A model generated the notes under the pieces. It was not told the origin of the DNA and did no database searches. It was given only the letters and a program-made list of their open reading frames with translations. This document shows positions 1 to 9,356 of a stretch of DNA of 64,000 nucleotides, one piece after another. Source of the stretch: Wukongibacter sp050859025 (GTDB lineage: Bacteria > Bacillota > Clostridia > Peptostreptococcales > Caminicellaceae); the NCBI RefSeq assembly GCF_050859025.1, contig NZ_CP138200.1, forward strand, positions 6,353,987 to 6,417,986, in the 5' to 3' direction. The first letter of the stretch is position 1. Every line of letters starts with the position of its first letter. A program made the translations under genes and the position numbers.

Positions 1-306
1 CTTACCTATAAGCTTCCAATAGGAAAAGGTCTCCTGTGGATTAACAATAGTTCCATTGATTTTCTCTACTGCCAGCCTTAAATTTGTAACCTTATTTCTT
101 TGCAGCCACATATCAACATTTTTTAACCTTCTATAGAGGGGAGTTTTATGTTCAAATACCACTCTAGGCAAAAGCTCCTCCGTTATTTGTTTCGCATATT
201 TCTTATTTCCAAAATACCAATCATAATATCTTCTATAGGTGTAATATAATTTTCCAAAATATATTCTTGCCCTTGATCTGTTTATTGGTTTACAATTTGA
301 TATCAT
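1..306 (-). CDS. VanW family protein, N-terminal part (runs off window)
   Basis: A reading frame opens with ATG at 306 and stays open to the window edge (102 codons). A purine-rich ribosome site (GGGAAGGGAAAG) lies just upstream. The peptide carries the VanW-family signature: a basic aromatic N-terminus, then HKTPLYRRLK, VDMWLQRNKVTNLRLA and NGTIVNPQETFSYWKLIGK. VanW proteins are of unclear biochemical function and are named from vancomycin-resistance clusters; the many clostridial homologues are not necessarily resistance genes. A promoter-like pair (TTTACA at 369-374, TATAAT at 345-350, 18 bp apart, minus strand) precedes it. The family is clear; the function is not. Confidence 0.8.
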   Translation of the reverse strand, partial: MISNCKPINRSRARIYFGKLYYTYRRYYDWYFGNKKYAKQITEELLPRVVFEHKTPLYRRLKNVDMWLQRNKVTNLRLAVEKINGTIVNPQETFSYWKLIGK

Positions 307-420
307 ATACTCTTTCTTTCCCTTCCCATGTGAAATATACAAAAATTATACTATAATATGTCATATAATGTAAATGAATACTATCTTACATTTTTAATAT
401 ATTAAAAACATCAATAAGAA

Positions 421-453
421 AAGCTGCTTCTAGCTTGCTAGAAACAGCTTTTT
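421..453 (-). terminator. intrinsic terminator after the sigma/anti-sigma operon
   Basis: A hairpin with arms AAGCTGCTTCTAG and CTAGAAACAGCTT around a CTTG loop, flanked by A and T runs so that it can work in both directions. It lies 28 bp beyond the last gene of the minus-strand operon. Confidence 0.8.
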
Positions 454-486
454 ATAAGAGAGCTTCAAGTAAATCTCAATTTATAC
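453..486. repeat. MITE family A, left-end fragment
   Basis: It matches the left terminal repeat of the family A elements found elsewhere in the window (TATA, GAGAG, CAAGTAAAT, AATTTATAC). The right half is missing. It contributes the stop codon and last residue of the gene ending at 481. Confidence 0.55.
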
Positions 487-1176
487 TTCTTTCTCAACTT
501 TAGATTTCTTTAATAAGTAGATTCCAATTATTATAAGAAGAACAGGAAAACTTGAATGTCTCATAAATCTATAAAATCTGTAAAAATGGTCTCCATAGGA
601 TAAGTAATTATCAATAAGACGACTCAACTCAGAAAACCCATTATTCAGTATAACTATCCCACCTACGGCAATTAGGCCAATACCTATATGCTTGTAATTC
701 AACTGCTTCACATCTAACAAACTAACATCATAGATAGGTTCATCTTTGATATCTTCTCCCTTACTGATTGTCCTCCTTATATGTAAGCAGTCAAAGAAGC
801 TATAGAACCAAATTATTACATTAAATATTGCTAACCACCCATCAAAGTAAAATATATTTGCTAAAGCTATCGGTAGAGTAAACAGAACCATAAGTTGAAG
901 TCCTCTATTCATTAATCCTAGATACATCTGACCTGCTCCAGGAATTAATGAGAATATAAGGGCTAAAAAACCATTATAGCTTTTGATGTAATTGTTTTCT
1001 ATTGTTCCTCCATTACCCTTTTTTTGACTACTACTGGTGCTAGATAAATGATTTTCTAAACATCCTTTACAAACTATTTTTCCATCCATATCTACGGCAC
1101 ATTCTTTGCAAATAAAATCTCCACATTCAAAGCATCTAAAGCTTGCTTCTTTTTCATGGTGTATATTACAATTCAT
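481..1176 (-). CDS. B-box zinc-finger multi-pass membrane protein
   Basis: A 231-residue protein starting at the ATG at 1176, which has a strong AGGGAGGG ribosome site; an in-frame ATG further upstream (1227) has none. Residues 1-45 hold a B-box-like zinc-binding cluster (Cys-x2-His, CFECGDFICKEC, CKGC). Four or so hydrophobic helices follow, including a glycine-rich GAGQMYLG segment typical of TM2-like membrane proteins. It is the last gene of the operon with the sigma and anti-sigma factors, 53 bp after the anti-sigma gene, so a role as membrane sensor or stress-response effector is possible. That role is inferred from context only. Confidence 0.7.
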   Translation of the reverse strand: MNCNIHHEKEASFRCFECGDFICKECAVDMDGKIVCKGCLENHLSSTSSSQKKGNGGTIENNYIKSYNGFLALIFSLIPGAGQMYLGLMNRGLQLMVLFTLPIALANIFYFDGWLAIFNVIIWFYSFFDCLHIRRTISKGEDIKDEPIYDVSLLDVKQLNYKHIGIGLIAVGGIVILNNGFSELSRLIDNYLSYGDHFYRFYRFMRHSSFPVLLIIIGIYLLKKSKVEKEV

Positions 1177-1229
1177 TCTAAAACCCTCCCTACCTATTAA
1201 ACATTTAAATCTCATATTAGCTTTCATCG

Positions 1230-1712
1230 TTATTTTTCTAATTTAATATTTTTAAAAAGTCTTAAGCCGCCGATATTTATTTTTCTATAATTATTATTAA
1301 AGGTTGTATGGATTTCTTTGATATATTTTGAAATTCCACTATTTCTAGTAAAAGAACCATTATATAAATAATTTGAAATATCATCTATACTGAATCCTAA
1401 AGAGGTATTTAATATAAATATTAGCAACCCAGCCGCAACAAAGCTTACTCCCCATTTTTTCATTATCATAGGTCTTCTTTTATTTGGTCTTATTTGAACC
1501 ATTATTTTGTTCATTATCGTATTAGTAAAGTCTTTTGGAGGTAAAACTATTGAGTGGTCAGAAAGCATATCAAATATTACCCTCATTTCTTCATATTCTT
1601 TATTGCATTCACTACACTCTTCTAAATGCCTTTCTATCTTATACACTTCAATATCATTCAATTGATTCTCATAATATTTATCAATCTTTTCTATAGCTTC
1701 TCTACATTCCAA
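1230..1712 (-). CDS. zinc-finger anti-sigma factor
   Basis: A 160-residue protein. The N-terminal 75 residues contain the ZAS motif His-x3-Cys-x2-Cys (HLEECSEC), which in this family binds zinc and clamps the cognate ECF sigma factor. A single membrane helix lies at about residues 87-108, with a short C-terminal extracytoplasmic part. The start overlaps the end of the sigma gene by 22 bp, so the two are translationally coupled, as expected for a cognate pair. Confidence 0.85.
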   Translation of the reverse strand: MECREAIEKIDKYYENQLNDIEVYKIERHLEECSECNKEYEEMRVIFDMLSDHSIVLPPKDFTNTIMNKIMVQIRPNKRRPMIMKKWGVSFVAAGLLIFILNTSLGFSIDDISNYLYNGSFTRNSGISKYIKEIHTTFNNNYRKINIGGLRLFKNIKLEK

Positions 1713-2284
1713 CCTACTTCACCTCCAATACTTATTTCTAACAATTTATCCTTTAACATCCGTCTAGCTCTATATAACCTTGTTTCAACTGTTTTTTCAG
1801 AAATATCTAATGCTTTTGATATCTCTTTATAGGAGAGCTCGTTGAAGTGATACATTATTACTACTGTTTTATATATATCAGGTAAATTATAAATAACTTT
1901 ATGTACCTCTCTTTGCTTCTCATCACTTATAATTATATTTTCTGGAGAATTATCTACGGAATTCAAATTTCCTTCAATTGAATCCCCATAATCAAGCTCT
2001 TGGTTCAATTTCAGATTTTGTCTTTTCCTTTTCCTATTATAATCTATACATATATTAGTGGCAATTTTATATATCCAAGTTGAAGGACTAGCCTCAAACC
2101 TAAATTTACTTATATTATTAAAGATTTTAATAAATATCTCCTGAGATAAATCCTGTGCCTCATTATAATCATTTGTAAATTTATAGGAGAGAGCAAAAAT
2201 CCTATTTTTATAGATATCTACTAGCTTACTAAATATCTCGGCATTTCCCCTTTTTATCTCTCTTATTATGTCATTTTCATTCAA
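1691..2284 (-). CDS. ECF-type RNA polymerase sigma factor
   Basis: A 197-residue sigma-70 family protein of the ECF class. Region 2 spans about residues 20-90 (NEAQDLSQEIFIKIF, STWIYKIATNICIDYNRKR). Region 4 spans about 125-180, with a helix-turn-helix (YKEISKALDISEKTVETRLYRARRMLK split across 145-172). The ribosome site GGTGGTGAT precedes the ATG. The operon order is DUF4097 protein, sigma, anti-sigma, B-box protein. Activity is presumably released by loss of the anti-sigma factor under envelope stress; the signal is not visible. Confidence 0.9.
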   Translation of the reverse strand: MNENDIIREIKRGNAEIFSKLVDIYKNRIFALSYKFTNDYNEAQDLSQEIFIKIFNNISKFRFEASPSTWIYKIATNICIDYNRKRKRQNLKLNQELDYGDSIEGNLNSVDNSPENIIISDEKQREVHKVIYNLPDIYKTVVIMYHFNELSYKEISKALDISEKTVETRLYRARRMLKDKLLEISIGGEVGWNVEKL

Positions 2285-2321
2285 CTAAATCACCACCGTG
2301 TCCAACCCAATCCTTTTAATT

Positions 2322-3728
2322 CTAATTCTCTATTCTTATATCTCCATACTGTGCTTTAATATTTACTTCTGTATTTTTTTCCCCTATAATCTCATTAATA
2401 CTTTCCTCACTATTGTTTGTATTTATCTTTAAATCAAAGTTATTACTTATTTTTCCATAATTTGTGTATACATAGAATCTACCCTCTTGATTCTTAGGCA
2501 GCTTTATATCAATTCCGCCATGCTCATTCTCTACTTTCAACCGACCACTTATTACCTTATTACTTTCAAAAACTATTTCATCATTCTTATTTTGAAGCTC
2601 TATAATCTTATTAGCACTAGACAATTTTATTCTTCCGTGTTCATTACTTATTCTAACATTTCCATCTATATCTCTTGCACCAATGTTTCCATGTTTTCCA
2701 TTTACTTTTATATCTCCATCTATCTCATTTATATCTATTTTACAAAATTCACTTTCAATAATTAAATTTCCCCCTATTTTTTCCACTTCTATACTCTGAT
2801 GGGAATTATCTATATCTACATTTCCCCCAACAGAGTTAACACTAACATCACCATGTTCGTTTACTATATTAAGATCTTTACCAATATTTTTTGCAAAAAC
2901 CTTGCCATGCTTATTTTTAACAATAGCCTTACCATCTATGTCTATTACCTCAACATCACTATGGGCATCTTTGATATTTAAATCTCCTATTAAGTTTTCA
3001 ACAAAAATATTTCCATGCTCGCTATAAATTGTAGAAGTACCCTTACAATTTATCAAGCTTGTATATCCATGTTTATTAGTAATATCTACTTCTATGCCAT
3101 CGGGAATCATTATGTCAAGGTTTACCTCTATGTCTCCTATTTCATTATTTATGGTATACTTTTCTCTTTGATTTATTAGCTTAATAGAATCTCCCGTATC
3201 ATCGATGATTTCTATAATTTTATCGGCTATTTTTTTAGCCTCTTCATTATCAGAATTATGTCTTATAGTTGTCGACATACTAACCTTTATATCCTTATCC
3301 TCACCTTTTTTTACATTAACATATCCAAAGCTATTAATTACCTTGAGCTTGTTTTTATCATTTACATCAATTGTAATATCTTTACTGGAAACAGTTTCTT
3401 TTTTATATGATAAAGGTATAAAATCTCCATCAATATCTATATCTAATGGAATTTTATGAATCCAAGATAAAGTAAAAGACATAAATACTATCAGTAATAT
3501 AAAAAATATACTCTTACCACTTATAGACAATTTAGTTTTCGCTTCACTTTTTTCAAAAATAAATTTACTAAAAACAATCTCCAATCCCAGTATAATTATA
3601 ACTGAAGGCCAAAATATTGATAGAATATAATATATATTTATTTGAGTAAAATTATTAAGTAGAAATAATCCTCCCAATAATATTAGAGTGATAGCTAGGG
3701 TAAATATCCCCATCTTTCTCTCCTTCAT
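2322..3728 (-). CDS. DUF4097 beta-repeat protein with LiaF-like membrane anchor
   Basis: A 468-residue protein. Residues 1-85 form about four hydrophobic helices like the LiaI/LiaF-type membrane domain. The rest is a long run of imperfect repeats of about 20 residues rich in HG(N/D/K) turns (SEHGNIFVEN, NKHGKVFAKN, NEHGDVSVNS, NEHGRIKLSS), as in DUF4097 proteins, predicted to fold as a beta-solenoid. It is the first gene of the operon, 37 bp ahead of the sigma gene, with ribosome site AAAGGAGGGA. Relatives sit in cell-envelope stress operons. Ligand and mechanism are unknown. Confidence 0.75.
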   Translation of the reverse strand: MKERKMGIFTLAITLILLGGLFLLNNFTQINIYYILSIFWPSVIIILGLEIVFSKFIFEKSEAKTKLSISGKSIFFILLIVFMSFTLSWIHKIPLDIDIDGDFIPLSYKKETVSSKDITIDVNDKNKLKVINSFGYVNVKKGEDKDIKVSMSTTIRHNSDNEEAKKIADKIIEIIDDTGDSIKLINQREKYTINNEIGDIEVNLDIMIPDGIEVDITNKHGYTSLINCKGTSTIYSEHGNIFVENLIGDLNIKDAHSDVEVIDIDGKAIVKNKHGKVFAKNIGKDLNIVNEHGDVSVNSVGGNVDIDNSHQSIEVEKIGGNLIIESEFCKIDINEIDGDIKVNGKHGNIGARDIDGNVRISNEHGRIKLSSANKIIELQNKNDEIVFESNKVISGRLKVENEHGGIDIKLPKNQEGRFYVYTNYGKISNNFDLKINTNNSEESINEIIGEKNTEVNIKAQYGDIRIEN

Positions 3729-3828
3729 GTTGCTGTCCCTCCTTTTACTTCTTAAATCTATATATTAGTTTTGACGCTCTTTATTTTCAAATCCCTTCAA
3801 AAAAATAAAAAAAAATTTATAAACTTCC

Positions 3829-3932
3829 TATAGAAAGCTCCAAGTAAATCTTAATTTATACATATCAAAATATCCGATGAATCTTAGGATTTTTGATGTA
3901 TATAAATTAAAGTTTTGACTGAAATCTCTATA
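3829..3932. repeat. MITE family A
   Basis: A 104-bp imperfect palindrome with ends TATAGAAAGCTCC and AAATCTCTATA and the family A core (AATTTATACATATCAAAATA and TTTTTGATGTATATAAATT). It lies between the DUF4097 operon and the DUF1361 gene. Confidence 0.75.
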
Positions 3933-3968
3933 AAACATTATTCTGTCAGAAAGTTTATAAATTTATCT

Positions 3969-4676
3969 TTACTCTTTTTTCATAAAGCTCAAACCATGCA
4001 TTGCCATATAAACTAAAAATATAAATCCTCCAAACAACAATGTAAACTTTAGAGTCATTATATCCATACTTCCAAACATCCTTTTCAATATACCTGATGG
4101 ATTAGATACGATTTCCCAGCTGTTAAGACGTAGAAATCTTCCTAGATATATGGCAAAACCGCTTAGAATAGAAACTATAAAAACAAATATCCATCCTATA
4201 GTCTTTTTATATGTTCTCTCTATCATCTTATGTACCGTATATAAAGAAATATGGCCTAGTATATAACCAGTAAAGACAAAAAGCATAACAAGAATAAAAT
4301 CATACCAAATTATAAAACTTGAACTAAAACCAACTGCGTGGTCCAATGGAGCATAATAGTTATAGTTACTTAAATGTATAATATCAGTCACTATATAGGG
4401 GGCATTGGGATAAAATATCAACCAAATAAATCCTAGACCTAACATAGATATACATTTTTTCATACCATATTTTTTAGTTGTACTTATATATTCCATCATT
4501 GATGACACTATAAATGGTATCCAAGCTAAAAATAAATTCCATACCAAGAAAGCAAAGGTTATTTTTCCTTGAGTAAATATCCTAAAAATTATCATTATAA
4601 AACCAATTATAGAAAGAAAAATCAGACTACTAACTATTTTTTTAGTCTCACCTATTATACTTTTCTCACCAATCAT
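3969..4676 (-). CDS. DUF1361 membrane protein
   Basis: A 235-residue integral membrane protein with about six to seven hydrophobic helices. It carries the conserved DUF1361 core FIWLIFYPNAPYIVTDIIHL near residue 90 and a second conserved stretch around LGRFLRLNSWE. The ribosome site is AGAGGGAG. The family has no established function, and the gene stands alone between two repeats or unrelated genes. Confidence 0.8.
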   Translation of the reverse strand: MIGEKSIIGETKKIVSSLIFLSIIGFIMIIFRIFTQGKITFAFLVWNLFLAWIPFIVSSMMEYISTTKKYGMKKCISMLGLGFIWLIFYPNAPYIVTDIIHLSNYNYYAPLDHAVGFSSSFIIWYDFILVMLFVFTGYILGHISLYTVHKMIERTYKKTIGWIFVFIVSILSGFAIYLGRFLRLNSWEIVSNPSGILKRMFGSMDIMTLKFTLLFGGFIFLVYMAMHGLSFMKKE

Positions 4677-4755
4677 ATTATCTCCCTCTACTCAAACCAT
4701 ATAATCTTTTCCAAATCAGAAACTCGTAATTCTGAAATATTCCTTTTTTAACATT

Positions 4756-5847
4756 CTAAACCTTTTTTCTTAATACAAATGACTGATAATAGGGCTTATC
4801 TTTTCCTACTACCACAGTCTCAAATTCGACTATTTCAAAAACATCCCTTACAATTTCTTGAATTTCTTCATCATCATAGAAAACAAAAAATCTTTTAGGA
4901 TCATAAAAATCCTCTTCCCATATTCCTTCGAATCTATGTCCTCCATATAATCCTAAATAGAAAATACCATTAGACTTGAGTATTCTTTTTATATTTTTTA
5001 AAATCTTTCCTATACTACTTTTAGGAACATGTAATAATGTATTCATTGACCAAACAACATCAAAGCTTTCATCTTCAAAAACTAGGTTGTAAAAGTCCAT
5101 GATATAGGCCCTATGTCCTCTTTCCTTGCAGAGTCTAACCATTTCCTTTGAAATATCTATACAAGTAACATCTATACCTTCGTTCTTAAATACTTTAGCC
5201 TGTTTCCCAGCACCTGCGCCTAAATCTAATAGGCCTATTTTTTCTTCTTTTCTCATGTATCTTAAAACCTTATCTATTTCCGATATCTTCCAATCCTGAA
5301 TCTCACTCTTTTCTCTATAATCCGCCTTGTGATTATAGCTCCGACTCAAATTATTCTTTATCCTCTCATCGGTTAATACCCTTTCAAACTCTATTTCATG
5401 GAGAATAGGAATATTATCATAGCCAAATAAAGGAATTTCTGGCTTTATCTTTCTTGCCCTGACTACAGAATTTAAGTATAGTCCGCTAATACCAAATCCT
5501 CTTTTTTGATAAAATCTAATAGCCCTCGTATTATCGTTAGTAGTTATAAGCCATAGACGACTGCATCCCAATTCTTCACTTTTTTCAATTACTTTACCTA
5601 TCAATTTACTTCCTATACCTTTATTGCTTATCCAGCTGTCAAGGGATACTATTTCACATTGATTATCTCTAATATTATAGGTTATAAGTCCTATTATCTT
5701 ATTATCCTCCATCATTACATATCCTGGCAATTTGTCTATATAATGGACCTGATCCTTAGATATCATAGCTGAAGAACCCCAATTTTTTTTAATAAGCTCC
5801 CCTACTTCTTTTCTCAAACTCTCATCTATTTCTCTTATCTGTCTCAT
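4756..5847 (-). CDS. GNAT acetyltransferase / SAM methyltransferase fusion
   Basis: A 363-residue two-domain protein. Residues 1-150 are a GNAT acetyltransferase (acetyl-CoA loop SNKGIGSKLIG, then NDNTRAIRFYQKRGF). Residues from about 165 are a class I SAM methyltransferase with motif I LLDLGAGAGKQ, an acidic motif II (VTCIDIS) and the DVVWSMNTLLHVP segment. Both active-site regions look intact, so the fusion is probably bifunctional. The substrate is unknown. The reading frame is continuous, so this is not two adjacent genes miscalled as one. Confidence 0.8.
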   Translation of the reverse strand: MRQIREIDESLRKEVGELIKKNWGSSAMISKDQVHYIDKLPGYVMMEDNKIIGLITYNIRDNQCEIVSLDSWISNKGIGSKLIGKVIEKSEELGCSRLWLITTNDNTRAIRFYQKRGFGISGLYLNSVVRARKIKPEIPLFGYDNIPILHEIEFERVLTDERIKNNLSRSYNHKADYREKSEIQDWKISEIDKVLRYMRKEEKIGLLDLGAGAGKQAKVFKNEGIDVTCIDISKEMVRLCKERGHRAYIMDFYNLVFEDESFDVVWSMNTLLHVPKSSIGKILKNIKRILKSNGIFYLGLYGGHRFEGIWEEDFYDPKRFFVFYDDEEIQEIVRDVFEIVEFETVVVGKDKPYYQSFVLRKKV

Positions 5848-5870
5848 CTTTTTCTCCTCTAAATCTTTAT

Positions 5871-6041
5871 TTACTTTCTTAAAATATCTTCTTCTTCAAG
5901 CTTACATAGTCTTTTTTCCATTGTCTCTATCTGTATCTTGGCTACTTTATTCATATCCTCTAAATTCTTAATTTGCTTTGGATATTTATATACAACACAA
6001 TAAAGCATATAGAAAAATAGAATCAAAAATAATATTTCCAT
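5871..6041 (-). CDS. small membrane protein (56 residues), unknown
   Basis: A short frame with ATG at 6041 and a good ribosome site (AAGGAG) ten bases upstream. It has one N-terminal hydrophobic helix (MEILFLILFFYMLYCVV), then a charged, probably coiled-coil tail ending EEEDILRK. It fills the space between the SplB-like gene and the fusion gene, all on one strand, so it is probably co-transcribed. I recognise no family. Confidence 0.6.
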   Translation of the reverse strand: MEILFLILFFYMLYCVVYKYPKQIKNLEDMNKVAKIQIETMEKRLCKLEEEDILRK

Positions 6042-6078
6042 AAATAATAAACTCCTTATCTTTTTATCTATCTATATA

Positions 6079-6948
6079 TTAAAACAAACTTAACTGCTCC
6101 GAATTATCTCCATGATATTTATCCATTACAATCTTAATATTGTATCTATTGCAAAGCTCCTTAAATTTACCAATAAGCTTATGGGCATTATTCACAGAAC
6201 ATATATATTGATTTCCATATTTGACCTCATATTTTCTTCTGAGCTCTGGAAAAAGTCTATCCAGCTGCTTATAATAATATGCCCTTTGCTTGTCTCTTAA
6301 GGTCATTCCAAAACTCGGAATTATATACTTTGCTCCATGAGCGGCTGCCTTTTCAACAATGCACCTTATATTCTCTTCATCGTCTTCTATAAATGGAAGT
6401 ATTGGCATCATAGTTAATCCCGTATATATCCCAGCCTCTGCTAAAATCTCCATAGCCCTGTATCGGCTAGATGGTGATGGAGCTCTGGGTTCAATCTTTT
6501 TAGCCAAATCATCATCACAAGTAGTAATCGTGAAAGAAACCGCTCCATATATGCGGTTTATATCCTGTAAAATATCTTTATCACGCACTACCAAGTCACT
6601 TTTCGTTATCACATGAACTGGAAAATAATAGCTGGCTATAACCTTTAGCGCTTCTCTAGTAAGCCTCAGCTCCTTCTCAATCGGTATGTATGGATCACTC
6701 ATAGACCCCGTCCCAACAGTTCCCTTCTCCCTTTTAGATGAAAGCTCCTTTTTAAGTAGCTCTAAGGCATTTATCTTAACATGTATTATATCGAAATTGT
6801 CTATCTGATAGCATTGGCTCCTTGAATCACAATAAATACATCCATGCTCACAGCCTCTATATAAATTCATATTGTATTTTATTCCAAACCAAGGATCAGG
6901 ATTTTTCAAATTGGATAGTATTTTCTTAGCCCTTATTTCCTTTATCAT
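6079..6948 (-). CDS. SPL-family radical SAM protein
   Basis: A 289-residue protein with the radical SAM motif Cys-x3-Cys-x2-Cys in RGCEHGCIYCDSRS (about residues 32-45) and the family segment GTGSMSDPYIPIEKE. This places it with COG1533 (SplB-like) proteins. Authentic spore photoproduct lyase has a further C-terminal cysteine and a longer sequence, so DNA repair should not be assumed. The ribosome site is AAAAAGGAG. Confidence 0.75.
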   Translation of the reverse strand: MIKEIRAKKILSNLKNPDPWFGIKYNMNLYRGCEHGCIYCDSRSQCYQIDNFDIIHVKINALELLKKELSSKREKGTVGTGSMSDPYIPIEKELRLTREALKVIASYYFPVHVITKSDLVVRDKDILQDINRIYGAVSFTITTCDDDLAKKIEPRAPSPSSRYRAMEILAEAGIYTGLTMMPILPFIEDDEENIRCIVEKAAAHGAKYIIPSFGMTLRDKQRAYYYKQLDRLFPELRRKYEVKYGNQYICSVNNAHKLIGKFKELCNRYNIKIVMDKYHGDNSEQLSLF

Positions 6949-6986
6949 GGCACTATTTTCTCCTTTTTTAAGATTACTATCTCAAT

Positions 6987-7697
6987 TTATTTAATTTTTA
7001 TCCAATGTATTTTTCCTACCCTCACAAATCCAGCCTTTAAGGCTAAACTCATGGACTTGTAGTTATCCTCTTCTATATGAACAAAGGGAAGCTCATTGAA
7101 GCGTCTTAAATTACTTATCATGCTTATTGTAAGGTCATATCCATACCCTTTCTTCCTATACTCCGGTAGAACATTTAAAAAGCCCATTGCTCCGTCATCA
7201 TGGGTCATAAGCCATGCAATAATCTTCTCTCCTTCATAGATTCCAAGAGCTACTCCATTTTCTATTCTATAGGTTATATATTCAATGCTTGTATAATCTT
7301 TATACTTTGAATTATGAAAGATATACTCTGCATCTCTTGACTTTAATTTCTTTATATCGTACTTCCATTGGGGAAGTTCTTTATTCTCTGGAAATACAAG
7401 CTTCATACATGATAGTCTCCACTCCATCTCTTTATCTTCTAAAACAATTGGCAGCATCCAATCCTCTGTAACTACAAAAAATTTATCTTCTTTACATCTC
7501 TCTAATAGAATTTTTAATTCCTCCTGAGACGAGCTGCTTAAATAGACCCAAGTTTCATCACTCTTTCCTTTTGCCACTACCGAGTCTTTAAATCTTTCTA
7601 TATAATGAATTGGGTAGTTTTCTATAAAGTTAATCATATTGATATTCTTTATTTTATCTTTTTTTAAATAGTTTATTATATCCTTTTGTGTGAACAT
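6987..7697 (-). CDS. GNAT family N-acetyltransferase
   Basis: A 236-residue protein. The C-terminal half (from about residue 135) has the GNAT fold signature: GFLNVLPEYRKKGYGYDLT as the acetyl-CoA loop and NYKSMSLALKAGF near the end. The N-terminal half is less conserved. The substrate cannot be read from the sequence. It is the first gene of a run of same-strand genes ending at the fusion gene. Confidence 0.8.
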   Translation of the reverse strand: MFTQKDIINYLKKDKIKNINMINFIENYPIHYIERFKDSVVAKGKSDETWVYLSSSSQEELKILLERCKEDKFFVVTEDWMLPIVLEDKEMEWRLSCMKLVFPENKELPQWKYDIKKLKSRDAEYIFHNSKYKDYTSIEYITYRIENGVALGIYEGEKIIAWLMTHDDGAMGFLNVLPEYRKKGYGYDLTISMISNLRRFNELPFVHIEEDNYKSMSLALKAGFVRVGKIHWIKIK

Positions 7698-7787
7698 CTT
7701 TCGTCCTACCCCTCAAAATGTATTTAGTGATTTCTATATAAACATTCAGTGCTTTTAAAAGCTTCTGATGTTTAAAAATTGATAGTT

Positions 7788-9083
7788 CTATTTGATTATT
7801 CCTATATCTACAAGCTTCATTTTTTTCTCTTCTAAAGTATATTTCATATAATTCTCATCATGTCTAGCTATTTTTATAGTTATATCATCATCTACAATAT
7901 TAAAATCTACGATTTCTATGTGTTCCTTAGATAGTTTTTTATCAAGGCTTCCAGCCTCTAAAATTAAATCTAGCTTTTCACTTTCGATATCATATAAATA
8001 TAAGTCTCCACCCAATGTTACTGTACCATAGCCAAATCCAACAATAGTTAGTATATATCTATCATCTAGCCATTTAGCTGCTTTTACAGTATTTTGATCT
8101 CCAATATCTTCAACCGCTATTACTTTTATACTTTTTTTAGGATTTTCTTCTTCTATATCCATATCGTATATATACAGATCACCAAGAGTCTCCCATTCAT
8201 AGGGTGTTATATAAGCAATCCTTCTTTTATTCGGTGATACTTCTGGAATTGAAGTGGAAGCTAATGCAATCAATTCTAGCTTACCATCCTTCTTAATAAT
8301 CAATGGCTCAGAATTATATTTAGTAACATTATTATTCTGAACAATATTATAATAGATGGTTATTTCTTTATCTTTATAGTCAAGCTTCTCATTTGTCAGA
8401 TTTGACTCTTTAATCTTTTCCTGAAGATTGATAACATTGATAAATATATCCATCTTCTCTTCTTCAGGGTCCATGTAAAAACCTGCATCAAAGATCATAT
8501 CTAGATTTTTAGCTGATTTAGTCTCATAATAATGAACGTACCCCTTATTTATCGGCCTTCCTGCTTTTTCAAACTTAATATTTTCTTCATCAAAGGACCC
8601 CTGTGAACTACTCTCCTTATAATCTATTTCATTGTTTAAAGAATAAATATAGTCATAATATACATCATTAAAGGCTGAAAATAATAAACCCCTGTCACTA
8701 ATATTAGCATCCGCACCTTCGTTATCTATAAAAAATGAGCTTTTTGATGAATCTCTCCGTATGTATGGACTATACCTACCTGATCCTATTAGATTTTCAT
8801 CCTTTACTTTATTTTTATAGACTGAAAAATATATAAGTGCTTGACCATCTAGTCTTTTAAAATACTCCTCTTCATTTACATGGAATTCAGCATTTTCCAT
8901 TATGATAATATATTTATCTCTATCTATTCTAAAAGTAGTATTTTGAATTATAGGTTGAAATAACTCTTGTATTTGATTATCTATTTCTGCAATCCTCGCC
9001 TTTTTTTCTTCTTTCTCATTGATATATCGGGCTGATGCCACTAGAACTAAAATTATTATTATTATAAACATTTTCTTTTTCAT
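7788..9083 (-). CDS. membrane-anchored extracytoplasmic protein, DUF4652-like C-terminus
   Basis: A 431-residue protein with an N-terminal anchor (MKKKMFIIIIILVLVASA) and no lipobox cysteine. The C-terminal third has beta-propeller-like phrases (SPNKRRIAYITPYEW, GDLYIYDMD, KWLDDRYILTIVGFGYGT, GGDLYLYDIE) resembling DUF4652 proteins. The middle is charged and unrecognised. The assignment to DUF4652 is from memory of the motif and should be treated as tentative. It appears monocistronic. Confidence 0.5.
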   Translation of the reverse strand: MKKKMFIIIIILVLVASARYINEKEEKKARIAEIDNQIQELFQPIIQNTTFRIDRDKYIIIMENAEFHVNEEEYFKRLDGQALIYFSVYKNKVKDENLIGSGRYSPYIRRDSSKSSFFIDNEGADANISDRGLLFSAFNDVYYDYIYSLNNEIDYKESSSQGSFDEENIKFEKAGRPINKGYVHYYETKSAKNLDMIFDAGFYMDPEEEKMDIFINVINLQEKIKESNLTNEKLDYKDKEITIYYNIVQNNNVTKYNSEPLIIKKDGKLELIALASTSIPEVSPNKRRIAYITPYEWETLGDLYIYDMDIEEENPKKSIKVIAVEDIGDQNTVKAAKWLDDRYILTIVGFGYGTVTLGGDLYLYDIESEKLDLILEAGSLDKKLSKEHIEIVDFNIVDDDITIKIARHDENYMKYTLEEKKMKLVDIGIIK

Positions 9084-9097
9084 AAAGATCCTCCATA

Positions 9098-9197
9098 TAT
9101 AGATTTTCTAGTAAAGCTTACTTTATATATACAAATACTCAAGGTCTTTGAAAGTTTTGGGCATGTACAAATTAATATCTTTACTTAAATCTCTATA
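9098..9197. repeat. MITE family A (divergent)
   Basis: Ends TATAGATTTTCTAGTAAAG and CTTTACTTAAATCTCTATA flank a palindromic core. It lies just upstream of the gene starting at 9083. The remaining bases to 9356 are AT-rich with nothing else recognised. Confidence 0.6.
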
Positions 9198-9356
9198 AAC
9201 TTTTGTATAAAACTAATATTTCTATTCTTTTTATTATTTTCCTTTTATTATTTTTTTCAATATCATTAGAATTTGATGAAAAAAGGCTTATTTCTATTTA
9301 CTTTTATACTTACTTAGAATATATTAAATTATGAATTTACATTTAGAGGTGAGACT

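Noticed and set aside
6079..6948. Calling the SPL-family protein a spore photoproduct lyase
   Set aside because: Only the radical SAM motif and family segments are visible; the protein is shorter than true SplB, so a repair function is not supported.
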